64,000 nucleotides of DNA from positions 558,001 to 622,000 of the forward strand of contig JACJZN010000006.1 in NCBI GenBank assembly GCA_020635565.1, read 5' to 3'. The stretch comes from Flavobacteriales bacterium (GTDB taxonomy: Bacteria > Bacteroidota > Bacteroidia > Flavobacteriales_D > Parvicellaceae). Made by a program: the position numbers and the translations under genes. This document shows, piece by piece, positions 49,157 through 57,873 of this stretch. Under the pieces are notes generated by a model. That model searched no databases, had not been told where the DNA came from, and was given only the letters and a program-made list of their open reading frames with translations. Numbering within the stretch: the stretch's first letter is position 1; each line of letters begins with the position of its first letter.

Positions 49157-50394
49157 TCTACAAAAAGATTATTATAAACATCCTTCCATTGCAGACTAAT
49201 TACACTCTTAGAAAAATAATGGACAATAAACTCTCTGGCAGCAACAGACATCTCATTTCTAAGACTTGGATTATCTATAAGTTGAATTAGGTTTTCAGCC
49301 ATATCTTTATAATCACATTCATCACTTAATAATCCTGTTCTTCCTTCATCTATAGTGTAAGGAACTCCACCACTTCTAAAAGCAACCACCGGCACTCCAC
49401 AAGCTTGAGCCTCTCCTGTTACCAACCCCTGAGTTTCTCTTCTTCCATTCGAATTAGCTATAGAGGTCATCAGATAAACATCTGTTTCTTGCATTAGATA
49501 AACAATTTCGTCTTGGTCTTTTGCACCTAATAGCCTGATCTTGTCAGTAAGGCCTAATTTGTTAATTAGATTCTGTAGATTCTCCTCTTCCTCACCCGCT
49601 CCAACAATGTCATAGTGAAAATCGTACCCCCGTTTATTTAATTCACTCATGGCCAGAATGCCATATCGATGACCTTTAAGTTCAATTAATCGACCAACAG
49701 ATAAAAACTTAGGTATTCGATCTACATTTGTTGAATTCCTAAGAACAAATCTTTTTTCATCAATCGGCATATGAACTACTTTAAGCTTTTTTTCAGGACA
49801 ACCTAACTGCTTCAGTAAATTACCCAAATAAGGAGTATTACAAGTAAACAGGTCACCGGTTTCAAATATATCCCTGTAATATTCTTCTTTCCTTAATTTG
49901 GAATCACTTGTATGAAAAGCATCGAAACCATGAAATGTGGTTACAATAGGTTGCGGAATTAGACCAAGCTTCTTATACATACCTAAATTCCCCACATTTG
50001 TTCCAAACTGAATATGAACCAAATCTACATCTATTAAAAGCTTATGAAACTCAATAAACTCCAGAAAATAACTACCTTTCAAGCCAGCCAATCCATATTT
50101 ATATGGATTTAGAAGATAAATACTTGACATCGGTTTTGATGCAAAAAGTCCCTTTACAATCCGTAAAATCCGACTTCCCAACGAGTCTTTCTCTGAATTA
50201 ACAACTACTTTTACCTTATCTAAAAGTTTGTATTCTTCAAGTAGGTGAGACTGGGAAGAATTTTCAAAAACACCCTGTCTGTCAGCAATAATTACTACTT
50301 CAAAACCAAGATCCAAAGCTAGAGTAATTTGTTCTGTTACAAACGTCTCTGTAAGTGCTGGAAATTCATTTATTCTTATCGCTATCTTTCTCAA
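49153..50394 (-). CDS. glycosyltransferase, GT4 family (paralogue of 52210-53460)
   Basis: 413 residues, GT-B fold. N-terminal IAIRINEFPALTETFVTEQI (residues 4-23). C-terminal FLSVGRLIELKGHRYGILAM (about 230-249) and NGRRETQGLVTGEAQACGVPVVAFRSGGVPYTI (about 315-347), with E-A-Q-A-C-G-x-P in the donor site. Very similar throughout to the GT4 gene at 52210-53460 (including RETQG, SGGVPFTI and the ending), so these are tandem-type duplicates with one GT2 pair between. The stop overlaps the plus-strand sulfotransferase by 4 bases; the start overlaps the next GT2 by 4 (ATGA). Confidence 0.92.
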   Translation of the reverse strand: MRKIAIRINEFPALTETFVTEQITLALDLGFEVVIIADRQGVFENSSQSHLLEEYKLLDKVKVVVNSEKDSLGSRILRIVKGLFASKPMSSIYLLNPYKYGLAGLKGSYFLEFIEFHKLLIDVDLVHIQFGTNVGNLGMYKKLGLIPQPIVTTFHGFDAFHTSDSKLRKEEYYRDIFETGDLFTCNTPYLGNLLKQLGCPEKKLKVVHMPIDEKRFVLRNSTNVDRIPKFLSVGRLIELKGHRYGILAMSELNKRGYDFHYDIVGAGEEEENLQNLINKLGLTDKIRLLGAKDQDEIVYLMQETDVYLMTSIANSNGRRETQGLVTGEAQACGVPVVAFRSGGVPYTIDEGRTGLLSDECDYKDMAENLIQLIDNPSLRNEMSVAAREFIVHYFSKSVISLQWKDVYNNLFVD

Positions 50395-51362
50395 ATTGGA
50401 TATCGTTTGGACTTGATTAACCTAAATTTAATCAAATACTTGAAAACCTTGCCACCCCGATATATACCAAAATATTGAACAATCCAGTAATGTTCCCATT
50501 CTGTTAAAAAAAACGGCACCTTTAAATCATCGAATTTTTTCCCAAATTTCTTGGCAAATTCTGGAAATGGATGTTTCGTCATGACATAATTCGCATAATA
50601 TCCCTTTTTGGGATATGCTAACAAACTCATATCGTTTGTCTTCAAAACCAACTCATGTATCAAATCCCATGATTTAATAGCGGAAATAATTTTTTTTTCT
50701 GAATTCAAAATGCTCAATGACTCCCCTCCTTCCTTTCGATAATAAGCCATTTGCGATCTAAGAATGGAAATATGCTTAGCATGAAATAATACTCTTGAGA
50801 AAAACTCACCGTCATCATTGTTGGATATTGACTCATTCCATTCACCGGCTAATTGAATTAGATCTTTTCTTACGAGCCAAGCATGAACCAATACAATCCA
50901 ATTGTTCATTCCAAAACTCCTCATTATATCCAATCCCGTTTCGATATTCTCAAAAAAATCTTTGTGTTCATATTTAAATGGTTTTAAATCATCTAAAGAA
51001 TCAGAGAATTCGCCCCAAAAAGTAAAAGACAAATCAGATTCCCTATTTTTCATTAATTCCACTTGTTCCGTTATTTTGTCAGGATGAATTAGGTCATCAG
51101 CATCTAAGAATTGTATGTATTCTCCTTGTGCTATCCTAATTCCATTATTTCTTGCTGCTGACGCTCCCTTATTTTCCTGAGATATACACTTCACCCCTTG
51201 TAATTCAAAACCTTCAAAAAGATTCTTTGTGGAATCAGTCGAACCATCATCTATCACAATAATTTCCAAGTGCGGATATGTCTGATCAAGAACAGATTGA
51301 ACCGTCCTTTCCAAATATTTTTCAGCATTGTATGCTGGTATTATAACACTAACTAAAGACAT
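50391..51362 (-). CDS. glycosyltransferase family 2
   Basis: 323 residues, GT-A fold. VSVIIPAYNAEKYLERTVQ (residues 4-22), IIVIDDGSTDSTKNLF and GASAARNNGIRIAQGEYIQFLDADDLIHPDKI (about 69-100) contain the DxD (DADD). It fits a Bacteroidota polysaccharide GT2. It overlaps the GT4 gene at 49153 by 4 bases and lies 2 bases after the next GT2 upstream, so it is within one transcription unit. The C-terminus (KGYYANYVMTKHPFPEFAKKFG) is unremarkable. Sugar specificity unknown. Confidence 0.92.
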   Translation of the reverse strand: MSLVSVIIPAYNAEKYLERTVQSVLDQTYPHLEIIVIDDGSTDSTKNLFEGFELQGVKCISQENKGASAARNNGIRIAQGEYIQFLDADDLIHPDKITEQVELMKNRESDLSFTFWGEFSDSLDDLKPFKYEHKDFFENIETGLDIMRSFGMNNWIVLVHAWLVRKDLIQLAGEWNESISNNDDGEFFSRVLFHAKHISILRSQMAYYRKEGGESLSILNSEKKIISAIKSWDLIHELVLKTNDMSLLAYPKKGYYANYVMTKHPFPEFAKKFGKKFDDLKVPFFLTEWEHYWIVQYFGIYRGGKVFKYLIKFRLIKSKRYPI

Positions 51363-51364
51363 TA

Positions 51365-52177
51365 CTACATTCTAAATGAAGACTTAAATACTTTTGAGTA
51401 ATAATTGACCAACTTATTAAATCGTCTATCATTTTTCATTCTGTTTAAAACCTCAGAATCTTCCTTCATTTGTTTAAGTATTTGGTACTCTTCGTATAGT
51501 TTGGAAGGCAAAAATTCCTTCAACGCCCGTTCTCTTTCGTCATTTCGCACTGAGATATTCGAATTACTAATTCCTGTCATATCGAAATAGCTTACATTCG
51601 TATCGATATAACGTACTGATTCTTTATGAACACCTATCGTAATAAGATAAAATAGCCAATCACTAACAATTTTGTAGTCGGTTCTAAAACCTCCATATTT
51701 TTCAAATAGTTCTCTTCGAAAGAAAGACGAAGGATGAGTTAAAGTACCAAACATCAAATGAAATAATGAAACATCTGAACTCTGTGCACTACGACCGATC
51801 GATTCTTTTCCATCATCAGCAACCTTAATGATGTTTCCATAAACAATACTTTCATAAGGTTTCTCATTCGCAAACTTCGATATAACAGTATTATCCACTA
51901 ACCAATCCCCACTATTCAAAAACAAAACGTACTCCCCAGAAGCTTTGGCAATACCCTTATTCATAGCATCATAGATTCCTTCATCTTTTTCCGAAACCCA
52001 AAAATCCAATTTATCAGAATTTTGTTTTAAAAACTCTTGACCTCCATCAGAAGAATCTCCATCTATTACAATGTATTCAATATTAGGATAGTCTTGAATT
52101 AAAACCGAGTTGAATGTTTTTTTAAGACCTTCAATATCATTGTAATTAATTGTTATTATGCTAATCTTCATTTTCAC
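51365..52177 (-). CDS. glycosyltransferase family 2
   Basis: 270 residues. MKMKISIITINYNDIEGLKKTF (start region), IEYIVIDGDSSDGGQEFL (about 32-49) and DEGIYDAMNKGIAKASGEYVLFLNSGDWLVD (about 61-91). The DxD is replaced by N-S-G-D, as in the WaaE/KdtX-like GT2 subgroup seen in colanic-acid and capsule loci. Its C-terminus lacks membrane segments. It lies 2 bases after the GT2 at 50391 and 32 bases downstream of the GT4 at 52210. Confidence 0.9.
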   Translation of the reverse strand: MKMKISIITINYNDIEGLKKTFNSVLIQDYPNIEYIVIDGDSSDGGQEFLKQNSDKLDFWVSEKDEGIYDAMNKGIAKASGEYVLFLNSGDWLVDNTVISKFANEKPYESIVYGNIIKVADDGKESIGRSAQSSDVSLFHLMFGTLTHPSSFFRRELFEKYGGFRTDYKIVSDWLFYLITIGVHKESVRYIDTNVSYFDMTGISNSNISVRNDERERALKEFLPSKLYEEYQILKQMKEDSEVLNRMKNDRRFNKLVNYYSKVFKSSFRM

Positions 52178-52209
52178 CTTCTCAACACTTCTAATTACAA
52201 AAGTAATAT

Positions 52210-53460
52210 TTACTCTTCACCAACCAATCCTTCATATATATCTCTCCACTGAACAGAAACAACTTCTCTAGAGAACGTAGCATTGATATAACTCACTGCA
52301 GCTTTTGACATCTCTTCCTTCTTCTTTGGATTTAGATAAAGTTCCTCAACATATTTAGTCATAGCTAATACATCTCCTTCTTCACATAAGTATCCCGTTT
52401 TACCTTCAACAATAGTAAAAGGAACTCCGCCACTATAAAAACCAACAACAGGCAATCCACATGCCTGTGCCTCGCCCGACACAACTCCCTGAGTCTCTTT
52501 GCGACCATCAGTTCCTGTTACAGAAGTCATCAGGTAAATGTCCGATTCCTGCATATATTGTATAACCTCTTCTTGAGATCTTCTGCCAAGAAATTCAACG
52601 TTTCTTTCCAAACTATGTTCCTTAACAAGTTCTATGAGCTCATTTACACAATCACCTTCTCCTATCACTCGATACCTCACATTAACACCTTTATCTTTAA
52701 GTGCTTTGACAACTTCAATACCGTAACGATGACCTTTCCATTCAATTAATCTACCGACACTTATTAACTCAAGTCTATTTTGGATATTTTTTTTATTTGG
52801 TAGAGGTTTGAATTTCTGGTTATCAATTGGAACATGAACCACCTTTATTTTTTCAGTGGGACATCCCAACTCAATTAACTGATGCTTTAAGTATTCGGTA
52901 TTCGAAGTGATTAGATCCGCATTCTCAAATAATACTTTGTAGGCATTTATTTTTTCTTCCTTATTTGTTGCATTAAAATGAGCATCATAACCATGAAAAG
53001 TAACTACCACTCTACTCGACATTAATAATGATTCTTTAAATATTTCTAGATTTCTAGTGTAATTCCCAAATTGAACGTGAATTATTGGAACTGACTTAAA
53101 CCTCTGATAACCAACAAAATCTATTAGCAATCGACCTTTTATTGATTCTAAACCGTATGTGAATGGATTCAATAGAGTCAATATCTTAATTGCATTGATT
53201 TTAGTAGCAGCCTTGACGTATTGCTTTAGATGACTCGCTGAAAATACAGGAAAAGCTTTACCAAATTGAATAGTTTTTTCGCCCAATTTATATTTTTGGA
53301 ACAAACCAAATTTCTCATTTAACAATTGAGAATCAAACTCTTCACATAAAATGGTGAGCTCATAACCCAACTCAATAATCAGAGAAGCATGCTCTACAAT
53401 AAAGGACTCTGAAACTACCGGAAACCGTCCAACTTTAAGTACTATATTTTTAGTGATCAA
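52210..53460 (-). CDS. glycosyltransferase, GT4 family (paralogue of 49153-50394)
   Basis: 416 residues. N-terminal LKVGRFPVVSESFIVEHASL (about residues 8-27), HVQFGNYTRNLEIF (about 129-142), C-terminal ISVGRLIEWKGHRYGIEVVK (about 233-252) and GRKETQGVVSGEAQACGLPVVGFYSGGVPF (about 318-347). It belongs to the same GT4 subgroup as the gene at 49153-50394 and matches it from end to end, so one arose by duplication. First of a four-gene minus-strand group. Its divergent neighbour is a sulfotransferase. Confidence 0.92.
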   Translation of the reverse strand: MITKNIVLKVGRFPVVSESFIVEHASLIIELGYELTILCEEFDSQLLNEKFGLFQKYKLGEKTIQFGKAFPVFSASHLKQYVKAATKINAIKILTLLNPFTYGLESIKGRLLIDFVGYQRFKSVPIIHVQFGNYTRNLEIFKESLLMSSRVVVTFHGYDAHFNATNKEEKINAYKVLFENADLITSNTEYLKHQLIELGCPTEKIKVVHVPIDNQKFKPLPNKKNIQNRLELISVGRLIEWKGHRYGIEVVKALKDKGVNVRYRVIGEGDCVNELIELVKEHSLERNVEFLGRRSQEEVIQYMQESDIYLMTSVTGTDGRKETQGVVSGEAQACGLPVVGFYSGGVPFTIVEGKTGYLCEEGDVLAMTKYVEELYLNPKKKEEMSKAAVSYINATFSREVVSVQWRDIYEGLVGEE

Positions 53461-53601
53461 GGTAAGTTTATGTAGATTATTGCGAAGTTAACCAAATAAT
53501 TTTGTAGGTTCCACACTTTCTAAAGTTATCAGTTTAATACAATCTAGAATAAACTTATCTTCGTGTACGATAACAAACCAACAATTAAATCCGGTTTGAA
53601 A

Positions 53602-54600
53602 ATGATTAAGAGATTAAGATCAATTAAAACCTCTCTCGATAAGAGGCGTAGAGAAAACGAAATTCTAAAATTCAACAACGACAATAAGAAAAATGGTCGA
53701 TTTGATGATTTTTCAAAACACATCATCATATCCGGAGAACCGAGGGGAGGGACAACTTGGTTAATGGAACTTTTGATGAATGATTCGACCAATTTAGTTT
53801 GGGAACCTTTATTTCATAAAAGACTAAATGAGCATAGTGCAGGACTTTATAATAAGTTTGGACATATGCCCTATATTCCCGAAAATGCGCAGTGGAAGGA
53901 AGGTAAGGAGTATTTCAACTCTTTGTTTAGGGGCGAGCTTAAATATGGTCTTTTCAAAAATCATCATTATTCAGGAAAAAAATTGAAAGATAAAGATCGA
54001 ATGTTATTCAAGTTTTGCCGAGCAAATATGTTGTTACCTTGGCTTACGAAAGAATTTCCAACGATAAAACCAATCTATTTAGTTAGACACCCTTTGTCTG
54101 TTATTTCTTCGCAATTCAGGCATCCCGCTTTTGAAGGAATTGGGACGAAAGTAAACCTATTCGAACTAAGAAAGAGTGAAAACCCCATGTTCTCCGATAT
54201 TTTTGATCGATACGAAGACAAGATCAGTAAAATAAACTCAAGGGAATCTATGTTTGCGAACTGGTGGGCAATTCAAAACATGCTTGCCTTGCCAAATCCA
54301 GATAATAAGTGGTTGACCGTATCGTATGAAAGTCTATACTTAAATCCTGTCAATGAACTCGAAAGAATCTCCAAGTTCACAGGGATACCAGTATCTGAAT
54401 TTTCCTTGGATAATATTGAGAAGCCAAGTAAAACTACCTTGGCCGGCTCAGGGATTTTAGAGAAAAAAGACCAATTGTCAAATTTTCGAAAGCACTTAAC
54501 TCAAAATCAGATCAACGAAATTTTAGAAATAATAAATAGTTATGGAATAGATGCTTTTAATGAGGATCTTGAACCAGATTATATGAAGCTTCGTTATTGA
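53602..54600 (+). CDS. sulfotransferase family protein
   Basis: 332 residues from ATG 53602 (the frame opens at a GTG 13 codons before, close to a TATCTTCG element at 53557-53564 that could be the promoter's -7 box). HIIISGEPRGGTTWLMELLM (about residues 38-57) is the 5'-PSB loop. PIYLVRHPLSVISSQFRHPAFEG (about 158-180) is the 3'-phosphate motif. PAPS-dependent transfer to a glycan is the probable function. It lies 6 bases before another sulfotransferase on the same strand, so the pair is a small operon. Confidence 0.87.
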   Translation: MIKRLRSIKTSLDKRRRENEILKFNNDNKKNGRFDDFSKHIIISGEPRGGTTWLMELLMNDSTNLVWEPLFHKRLNEHSAGLYNKFGHMPYIPENAQWKEGKEYFNSLFRGELKYGLFKNHHYSGKKLKDKDRMLFKFCRANMLLPWLTKEFPTIKPIYLVRHPLSVISSQFRHPAFEGIGTKVNLFELRKSENPMFSDIFDRYEDKISKINSRESMFANWWAIQNMLALPNPDNKWLTVSYESLYLNPVNELERISKFTGIPVSEFSLDNIEKPSKTTLAGSGILEKKDQLSNFRKHLTQNQINEILEIINSYGIDAFNEDLEPDYMKLRY

Positions 54601-54606
54601 TATTCG

Positions 54607-55524
54607 ATGAGTGAAAAATCCAATATAGATTTCTGGGGAATCGGGGCACAAAAAGGAGGAACCTCATGGCTTTATGAAAACTTGTTGCAATTGAAAGAAT
54701 TCTCTTTGCCTCCGGTAAAGGAGTTTCACTATTTTGACCGAAGCTCAGACTATCCATCTCCTAACTTCTTGTCTGAATCACGCGTAAGTAAACGTTTGTT
54801 AATGCCCGGATATCTTGCAGAGAGTCTGAGATATCTAAGAAGTAATAGAAAAACAAAACATCTTGACTTCTATAGAAAATGGTACTTTTCTAATTATGAT
54901 GATAATTGGTACAATTCATTATTCGAGCGCTATTCGGATGAAGGTTTAACTGGAGAAATAACCCCAAGCTATTCAATATTATCCAGAGATGATATAAAAA
55001 GAATGTACAAAGTTTCCCCTAAAGCAAAACTAGTCTTTCTAATGAGAAACCCTATTGATAGGGCGTGGTCACATATCCGACACATAAGAACAAGAGATTC
55101 TAAGAGCAAATTAAACAGTATCGAAGATATTATCCATTTTTTTGATCAACCGTCACAGGAATTACGATCAGATTACTTAAGCACCATTGATAACTTTACA
55201 TCTATTTTTCCAAGTGAACAACTGCTCATAGGTTATTATGACGCTATCAAAGAGAATCCCGAGCAATTACTTCGAAACATTGTTGATTTTATATCAGAAG
55301 ACAAAAAAATTGATATTTCCCACCTGAACCTGACAAATGTCGTTAATAAGTCAATCGATGTAAAACTAGAAGAGAATATCCATTCTTTTTTAATCGAAAA
55401 ATACACACCTAAAATCGCTCTGTTATCTGAAAGATTTGGAGGTTATTGCACCAAATGGTTAGATTCAATTGAAGGAATTGATAATTCTCAAACGGAAGTT
55501 TTTAGCACGCAATTATTGGATTAA
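54607..55524 (+). CDS. sulfotransferase family protein
   Basis: 305 residues. DFWGIGAQKGGTSWLYENLL (residues 7-26) is the phosphosulfate-binding loop. EFHYFDRSSDYP (about 38-49) and LTGEITPSYSILS (about 117-129) are typical of heparan/chondroitin-type sulfotransferase domains. KLVFLMRNPIDRAWSHIRHI (about 141-160) is the 3'-phosphate motif. Probably sulfates a hexosamine or uronic acid of the surface polysaccharide. Six bases after the preceding sulfotransferase; its end is 17 bases from the convergent acyltransferase. Confidence 0.92.
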   Translation: MSEKSNIDFWGIGAQKGGTSWLYENLLQLKEFSLPPVKEFHYFDRSSDYPSPNFLSESRVSKRLLMPGYLAESLRYLRSNRKTKHLDFYRKWYFSNYDDNWYNSLFERYSDEGLTGEITPSYSILSRDDIKRMYKVSPKAKLVFLMRNPIDRAWSHIRHIRTRDSKSKLNSIEDIIHFFDQPSQELRSDYLSTIDNFTSIFPSEQLLIGYYDAIKENPEQLLRNIVDFISEDKKIDISHLNLTNVVNKSIDVKLEENIHSFLIEKYTPKIALLSERFGGYCTKWLDSIEGIDNSQTEVFSTQLLD

Positions 55525-55541
55525 TTGATTTCTTAAAAGTT

Positions 55542-56192
55542 CTATCTCCACGAGATATTTCGTCTGACAATCTTGGCTGGATTACCAGCGATTAAGCAAT
55601 TTTCTTCTTCAAAAACTCCCTTCACAACAGAATCTGAGGCAACAACACAATTACTTGGAATTTTAACTCCTTTATAAATTTTCACATTACTACCTATCCA
55701 TACATGATCTCCAATTGAAATAGGAGCAGACTTTTTACGAAAAACTCCATCAATCGATAATTCGTGAAAATCATTATCTAGAAATTGGCAGTTCCAGGCT
55801 ATGGCACAACGATCTCCAATAGTCAATCCTTCAGAAATGATTATCTGAGTATTGGAGTTGATGTAGCCATATTTTCCCAATGCTACTATCGCTCCCTTAT
55901 CTACAGATATCCGACTTCCCTTACCAATTTTAAATTCACCTGGACAAATAAGTTTCCCTTGAATATTAAGCTTTCCTATATCTGAAGAGTTTTCAAACCC
56001 TCTATAATGTATTCCAAGCCATAGATCGCTAGCTTCGATATTTTTTAAACCCGATATTCTAAAGCTCGAGTGCGCATAAATTCTTGAATTACTTTTGAAT
56101 CTTATTATTAAGAATCTTAAGATAATTTTTGCAGAATATAAGAAGTTATTTCTCTGCTTTCTGATTTCCTGGAAAGCTTTAAATGAATTCAT
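55542..56192 (-). CDS. hexapeptide-repeat acyltransferase
   Basis: 216 residues. Left-handed beta-helix with repeats of I-G-x-x-x-x (LNIQGKLICPGEFKIGKGSRISVDKGAIVALG, SEGLTIGDRCAIAWNCQFLDNDFHEL, PISIGDHVWIGSNVKIYKGVKIPSNCVVASDSVVKG, segments) and a catalytic His in NDFHEL. The N-terminal extension (SSFRISGLKNIEASDLWLGIHYRG) is usual for exopolysaccharide enzymes of the CysE/LacA/NodL group. Acetyl or other acyl transfer to a sugar. It lies 84 bases downstream of the sulfotransferase at 56277 and is convergent to the previous one. Confidence 0.88.
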   Translation of the reverse strand: MNSFKAFQEIRKQRNNFLYSAKIILRFLIIRFKSNSRIYAHSSFRISGLKNIEASDLWLGIHYRGFENSSDIGKLNIQGKLICPGEFKIGKGSRISVDKGAIVALGKYGYINSNTQIIISEGLTIGDRCAIAWNCQFLDNDFHELSIDGVFRKKSAPISIGDHVWIGSNVKIYKGVKIPSNCVVASDSVVKGVFEEENCLIAGNPAKIVRRNISWR

Positions 56193-56276
56193 TCCAAATA
56201 AATTTACTTTTTCTTTGCCATCATGAGCGCCTGCTCATAGGTTATTTTATTGAATGTCAATAAACCTCAAAGAGAT

Positions 56277-57080
56277 TCAACTCAATTTATATACTTTATT
56301 GATTTTATCAAATGCAAAATCAAATTTTTCCTGAGAGAATTCAAAGTTAAAGTCCTTTTTTCGATCATGTCTGGCATTTATTTTTTTTCCAACAACATTT
56401 CTTGTGTTTTCGTTAAAAGTTAAACTCAAGTCGAGAAATAATTTTTCTACAAATTCAATATCATTGAGCTGATCCAAATTGATTGAAATGTGCTTTCCAT
56501 TAAAAGTCTTCTTTATGTACTCTGATCTATATCTCATTTCTGCTATGTAAGCAAAAATTAACTCGTACTCATTCTCCAAATCCGGGAATTTCAAAAAACT
56601 TTCCTTTGAATTTGGTTTAATCATCCATTTGTCCCAGATATTATTCTCTGTCGTAAAATACCTTAGTTTAAGAAAACTTTTTGCAGTATCCTTAACGTCC
56701 CTATTTAGATGTATCACTACCACATTGGATAAGTTCTTGAATACAACATCGTAGAAAGTTTTCCCAAACATATGATTCGTTTCCGCATATACCTTCTTAC
56801 CTGAATGTTCTAAATCCTTTAATATTTGATTAGTCTTTACCTCCCTCCTATTAAAACTCTTTTCTAATGGAAACTCTTCAACATCCAAAAGATAATCCCC
56901 TATCATAAAAGGTTTTCTCTCATGAAATGCAAGAACTTCATCTGCCGTACTTAAGATCGAACCTAGGTAATCAGATCCAGATCTTCCTGTATTTACTGAA
57001 AAAATAAACTGTCCGTCTTTCTTAAGATTTCTGCCGCCAAATTTGACCGTGAGTATTTTTTTTATAAGATTTAAACTCAT
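56277..57080 (-). CDS. sulfotransferase family protein
   Basis: 267 residues. GQFIFSVNTGRSGSDYLGSIL (about residues 23-43, segments) is a P-loop-like 5'-phosphosulfate site. VVVIHLNRDVKDTAKSFLKLRYF (about 118-140) holds the 3'-phosphate motif. This is a divergent type of sulfotransferase, with Asn-Thr-Gly-Arg-Ser-Gly as loop. Cytoplasmic. It is in a minus-strand group with another sulfotransferase (57121-57873) and a GT2; spacing of 40 bases suggests co-transcription. Substrate not predictable. Confidence 0.82.
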   Translation of the reverse strand: MSLNLIKKILTVKFGGRNLKKDGQFIFSVNTGRSGSDYLGSILSTADEVLAFHERKPFMIGDYLLDVEEFPLEKSFNRREVKTNQILKDLEHSGKKVYAETNHMFGKTFYDVVFKNLSNVVVIHLNRDVKDTAKSFLKLRYFTTENNIWDKWMIKPNSKESFLKFPDLENEYELIFAYIAEMRYRSEYIKKTFNGKHISINLDQLNDIEFVEKLFLDLSLTFNENTRNVVGKKINARHDRKKDFNFEFSQEKFDFAFDKINKVYKLS

Positions 57081-57120
57081 TATTTTATCTATAATTTACT
57101 ACAAATCCACATGAATTGCA

Positions 57121-57873
57121 TCATCTTCTGAAGATCGAATACTTCAATTCTCTTAATACGGAACGGATACTTTCAAATCGTTGATTAAACACCTCCACGG
57201 CTTCATTGTAAAGTTGAATATCCAACTTATTTAACTCCATCAAACAGTCTATTTCCTTTTGTGACAAACTAGACTTGCTATATTGTTTAGATCGTTTATT
57301 CTGCGATTTAAATCGAATACCATTTTGCCAATCCAATTCATTCTCAAAGAGCATTAATGATTCTACAAATCGATCCTGAAGTCCAAAAGCTAAAGTTCCA
57401 TTCAATAAATTCTCTCGTGCAATTGAAAGTATGTCTGTATCCTGAGAAAGTTCCGAGTTGCTAGAAAGCATTCCATGATAGCCTCCATTACCAGATAAGA
57501 TTCTACATTGTCCATTATTCAGCTCCAACGTTTCTGCCTTTTCAAAAAATGTGATAGCATCATTATTAAGTGCAAAATCATGAAGATAATGCTTTGGTTT
57601 AGTCTTTACATAGAAATAGAATGACTCCATTCTAGAGATGGGCTCTCTAAGCATAGTTAATACGTTCGAATTAACTTCGCAACTTCCCCAATCACCGTGT
57701 AACCAGATCAATTCGTAATTTCTCCAATTATTCGATTTTTTAAGTCTAATTAATTCCTCTCCTGGTGCCTTTCCATGAACCAAACAGAACTTATCGCCAT
57801 AGTTTCGTCTAAATACCTCACTCAACGTACTACCGGCTGCCTTTGGAATATGTAAAAAATAGTTCTTAATCAT
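57121..57873 (-). CDS. sulfotransferase family 2-like protein
   Basis: 250 residues; start at ATG 57873, which forms an ATGA overlap with the stop of the GT2 gene before it. KNYFLHIPKAAGSTLSEVFRRNYG (residues 3-26, segments) is the phosphosulfate loop. NVLTMLREPISRMESFYFYVKT (about 67-88) is the 3'-phosphate motif. LNNGQCRILSGNGGY is similar to family 2 members found in Bacteroidota polysaccharide loci. Transfers sulfate from PAPS to a sugar. The frame's earlier start (57906) would overlap that gene by 37 bases. Confidence 0.9.
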   Translation of the reverse strand: MIKNYFLHIPKAAGSTLSEVFRRNYGDKFCLVHGKAPGEELIRLKKSNNWRNYELIWLHGDWGSCEVNSNVLTMLREPISRMESFYFYVKTKPKHYLHDFALNNDAITFFEKAETLELNNGQCRILSGNGGYHGMLSSNSELSQDTDILSIARENLLNGTLAFGLQDRFVESLMLFENELDWQNGIRFKSQNKRSKQYSKSSLSQKEIDCLMELNKLDIQLYNEAVEVFNQRFESIRSVLRELKYSIFRR

